Below are positions 11,721-13,799 of a DNA stretch of 13,799 nucleotides, one piece after another (position 1 is the first letter of the stretch; every line of letters begins with the position of its first letter). Below the pieces are notes generated by a model. It saw only the letters and a program-made list of their open reading frames with translations. It ran no database searches and was not told the DNA's origin. The stretch is from Patescibacteria group bacterium (GTDB lineage: Bacteria; Patescibacteriota; Dojkabacteria; SC72; T1SED10-24). A program made the position numbers and the translations under genes. The DNA lies in contig SLSN01000052.1 in assembly GCA_007130415.1 (NCBI GenBank), positions 1 to 13,799 on the forward strand, in the 5' to 3' direction.

Positions 11721-12443
11721 TTACAAATAAGAAAGTCGCCTTGTTTGAACAACAAAAGATTTGCGATATGTAGGACTACCATCAGCATCACGATAATTTG
11801 ATAAACCACCTACACCCCAACGAGGTTGCATATCAATATCTATTTCATAATAAACATTTATATTCGTCGCATAATTTCTAATACTTAATCCTTCTATATA
11901 TACAAGATCAGAATTTAATACGACAAAATTCTTTCTAAAATCTGTACCTGTTGCACTTGGAGGGAAACACTGCTCTGGTGCATAATCATTCCAATCACCG
12001 ACAAAATTAACTACACTACGAACAATATAACCCTTTTCTCCTTCTTCAAAAAAACCTATACAAACAACTCTGTCAGTTTCTTGATCTTCACCTGTCCCTA
12101 AAACAGTCGGTCGATAGTGAATTTCTGTAGCGAATTTCTCCTCCGATGGATTTGGATCTTGTGCTACACCTTCTATGCTTATTACACTATAATCTTTATC
12201 AAACGAAATACTAGCTCCATCTCTAAAGTACAATTTTACATCATCTATCCTAGAATTCCTTATATACCTCCTAAAAACTTCAGCTAAATATTCTCCTTCT
12301 TCTCTAACTAACATTCTGCCAGAAACAGTATTTGATGTTTTAATCATAGTATTTAAAACATTACCTATAGCTAAGAAAACAATCATTAATACTATCATGG
12401 AGATAAGCATCTCAACCAAAGTAAATCCGCTATATTTTTTCAT
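11721..12443 (-). CDS. Minor prepilin, PilW/GspJ-like
   Basis: This 240-residue protein has a classical class III signal: MKKYSG|FTLVEMLISM, with cleavage expected after G6, Phe at +1 and Glu at +5. One hydrophobic helix (about 7-31) forms the pilin spine. The following helix (to about 66, with EYLAEVFRRYIRNS) resembles the PilW/GspJ class, followed by a beta-rich globular part that has a Cys pair. After processing by a prepilin peptidase it would sit at the fibre tip or base and help start assembly. ATG 12443 was chosen because its 6-residue leader matches the two sister genes. An in-frame TTG at 12467 would add 8 residues and has no ribosome binding site. It is the third prepilin of the cluster, 28 bases from the previous stop. 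Confidence 0.82.
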   Translation of the reverse strand: MKKYSGFTLVEMLISMIVLMIVFLAIGNVLNTMIKTSNTVSGRMLVREEGEYLAEVFRRYIRNSRIDDVKLYFRDGASISFDKDYSVISIEGVAQDPNPSEEKFATEIHYRPTVLGTGEDQETDRVVCIGFFEEGEKGYIVRSVVNFVGDWNDYAPEQCFPPSATGTDFRKNFVVLNSDLVYIEGLSIRNYATNINVYYEIDIDMQPRWGVGGLSNYRDADGSPTYRKSFVVQTRRLSYL

Positions 12444-12471
12444 TTTATCTGATTTTATAAATTTCAAATAA

Positions 12472-13050
12472 TTATTCTCTTACATTAACTATAATAGGGT
12501 GTTCATATGGTGAAATATTACAATTACTACAATATACATAACCTGCTATGACACTACCCACATATGTTTTTAAATCTGTGGATGTCTCTTCTACAGCACT
12601 AACACAATATGCAAAATAATAAACATCACTTATAAAGCTTTCCGTACTTATCCAATCATATATTATATCAACATGAAATTCTTCATTTTCTTTAAGTTTC
12701 TCATCTACATCCTCTAGAGTAATGCTACCTAACTCAATAAAATGCGAGAAGTCTACCCCAGAGTCTTCAGCAGAATCTTCAGTACGATTAATTGCATAGC
12801 AGTGATTTACATCACCAATAAAAGGGGGACCTTCATATGTAGGGCTATTTACATCTTCAACATGCTTTCTAACAACCAAGGCTCCATCTTGAGCCAACCT
12901 AGTCAAAGCATCTTGCCTTTCAAGACGGACTGACTCCTTCATACTATTTGTAGCCATAGACATTAAAACAATAACTGCAATACCTGCAACACCAATTGCT
13001 ATTATCAATTCCACAAAACCTAAACCTTCATATTTCTTTTTGTTATTCAT
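12472..13050 (-). CDS. Minor prepilin, PilV/GspI-like
   Basis: This 192-residue protein has a class III prepilin signal, KKKYEG|LGFVELIIAIG, with cleavage after G9, Leu at +1 and the conserved Glu at +5 (E14). The hydrophobic helix spans about 10-33 and contains Gly residues (G20, G23). The pattern (VELIIAIGVAGIAVIVL) is closest to PilV/GspI minor pilins. The exported part is acidic and holds several Cys (C84 in NHCYA, one in FAYCVS, and two in CSNC), so disulfides are possible. It starts 2 bases after the first prepilin gene and precedes the PilW-like one, giving the usual H-I-J order of minor pseudopilins. The specific subfamily is inferred. Confidence 0.82.
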   Translation of the reverse strand: MNNKKKYEGLGFVELIIAIGVAGIAVIVLMSMATNSMKESVRLERQDALTRLAQDGALVVRKHVEDVNSPTYEGPPFIGDVNHCYAINRTEDSAEDSGVDFSHFIELGSITLEDVDEKLKENEEFHVDIIYDWISTESFISDVYYFAYCVSAVEETSTDLKTYVGSVIAGYVYCSNCNISPYEHPIIVNVRE

Positions 13051-13052
13051 TT

Positions 13053-13772
13053 TTAATCAGGTATATCAAAATAAACTATGCCCGAAACAGGCGTAACTAC
13101 AATTTTTCTGTCAGCAAGACCAACACCTCTAATAGGTTCTAACTTCAATCGAAATAATTTTACCGTAGGATTCAAAGAAAGTTCACCTGCTAAAACAGAA
13201 TAGTTCAACAAACAACCACTATCATCATAAAAGAAAGCCTTACCTGAAACAGATTCAAAAAGTATATAGCGAACGCCTTCAGGCAAAATACTTGAACCTA
13301 CTATCTCAAAATCTAGGTTATCATATTGAGCGAAGCTCTTTGTTTCAGTAACATAAATAGCATCTATATTATCATCTTCTCTAGGACAAGAATCTCTCGT
13401 TGCAGAAGATAAACAGGCATTAACCGGATCGCCACCAAAAGCCAAATTAGGTATTTCACCTGTTAATACACCTTCCCTTTCATCATAATAATCAAACCTA
13501 GAACACCATTTGAAAATATGATACTCTCTGTCTTCAATATCTGTAAAATCTATCCCTATACCATGTAACCATCTTTCATCACCCTCTCTATCAAGCAACA
13601 TTGCAGCCCTCTGTACCCCCCTTATATCCTGAGCTATTGTCAAAGAAACCTCATTTATGGAAAAAGAATCTACAAGGCTTCTGTAAGAAACAACAGATAT
13701 CAAAAAAAGGATAAACATTATTACCATTACAATAATCAATTCCATAAGTGTTAAAGCACTATACTTTCTCAT
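13053..13772 (-). CDS. Minor prepilin, FimT/GspH-like
   Basis: This 239-residue protein has a class III signal, MRKYSA|LTLMELIIVM, with cleavage expected after A6, Leu at +1 and Glu at +5 (E11). Ala at -1 in place of Gly is tolerated by prepilin peptidases. The hydrophobic spine is about 7-29, followed by a helix and a large beta-rich region with four or more Cys. The early IAQDIRGVQRAAML segment resembles the GspH/FimT helix. It is first in the visible cluster, with PilV-like and PilW-like genes directly after it. The 27 bases upstream hold TAGATT (13784-13779), a possible -10 near the ATG, but the -35 region lies outside the window, so more pilus genes may lie upstream. The exact subfamily is inferred. 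Confidence 0.82.
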   Translation of the reverse strand: MRKYSALTLMELIIVMVIMFILFLISVVSYRSLVDSFSINEVSLTIAQDIRGVQRAAMLLDREGDERWLHGIGIDFTDIEDREYHIFKWCSRFDYYDEREGVLTGEIPNLAFGGDPVNACLSSATRDSCPREDDNIDAIYVTETKSFAQYDNLDFEIVGSSILPEGVRYILFESVSGKAFFYDDSGCLLNYSVLAGELSLNPTVKLFRLKLEPIRGVGLADRKIVVTPVSGIVYFDIPD

Positions 13773-13799
13773 AGTTAAAATCTACCATATTGCAAAAAT

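Noticed and set aside
12444..12467. TTG start eight codons upstream for the PilW-like prepilin
   Set aside because: There is no ribosome binding site, and it would lengthen the leader beyond the 6-9 residues of the sister prepilins.
1..13799. tRNA genes, CRISPR array, insertion sequence or integrase
   Set aside because: No cloverleaf-like intergenic stretch, no regularly spaced repeats and no transposase or recombinase motifs were seen. All gaps are shorter than about 140 bases.

Overview
The window is AT-rich, tightly packed bacterial chromosome that most resembles the Patescibacteria (CPR). Evidence for this is the gene content: a NusB / RNase III / S16 / KH-protein housekeeping block beside a PilM-PilN-PilO pilus block, small genes with few or no spacers, and few Shine-Dalgarno sequences. 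UGA works as a normal stop (the nusB gene ends in TGA), so this is standard code 11 and not the recoded Gracilibacteria/Absconditabacteria. I cannot fix the phylum-level lineage from sequence alone. No rRNA, tRNA, CRISPR array, insertion sequence or phage gene is visible.

Layout. (1) 63-1154 (+) encodes a two-domain protein, a P-loop kinase-like domain fused to a zinc dCMP deaminase. It converges on (2) a minus-strand pair, a DUF2177-like membrane protein (1963-2367) and a DUF1295/steroid-reductase-like membrane protein (1168-1959). (3) 2500-2781 (-) is a small unrecognised gene with its own promoter, strong ribosome binding site and intrinsic terminator. (4) 2891-3874 (+) is a DHH/DHHA1 phosphoesterase of the NrnA type. 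(5) 3957-4370 and 4373-7075 (+) form a two-gene unit: a small membrane protein, then a 900-residue double-AAA+ Clp-like ATPase carrying two transmembrane helices. (6) 7141-9200 (+) is the information-processing block rpmF, nusB, rnc, rpsP, khpA. (7) 9207-13772 (-) is a type IV pilus block: three minor prepilins in an H/I/J-like order, then pilM, pilN and pilO.

How the genes work together. The pilus block would supply the cytoplasmic/inner-membrane alignment subcomplex (PilM bound to PilN, PilN paired with PilO) plus minor pilins that prime the fibre. The assembly ATPases, PilC, the prepilin peptidase and a recognisable major pilin are not in the window. The 7141-9200 block joins ribosomal proteins with rRNA transcription antitermination and rRNA processing factors.

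The part most likely to be little described is the small-membrane-protein plus membrane-anchored Clp-like pair. Its ATPase keeps both Walker A/B sites but has lost the ClpB-type pore-loop tyrosines, the first-ring arginine finger and any ClpP-docking tripeptide. Other points worth a look are -10 boxes placed 7-8 bases before start codons (apparent leaderless mRNAs), and a possible 5'-3' end pairing in the mRNA of the small unrecognised gene. All promoter and terminator calls are by eye.
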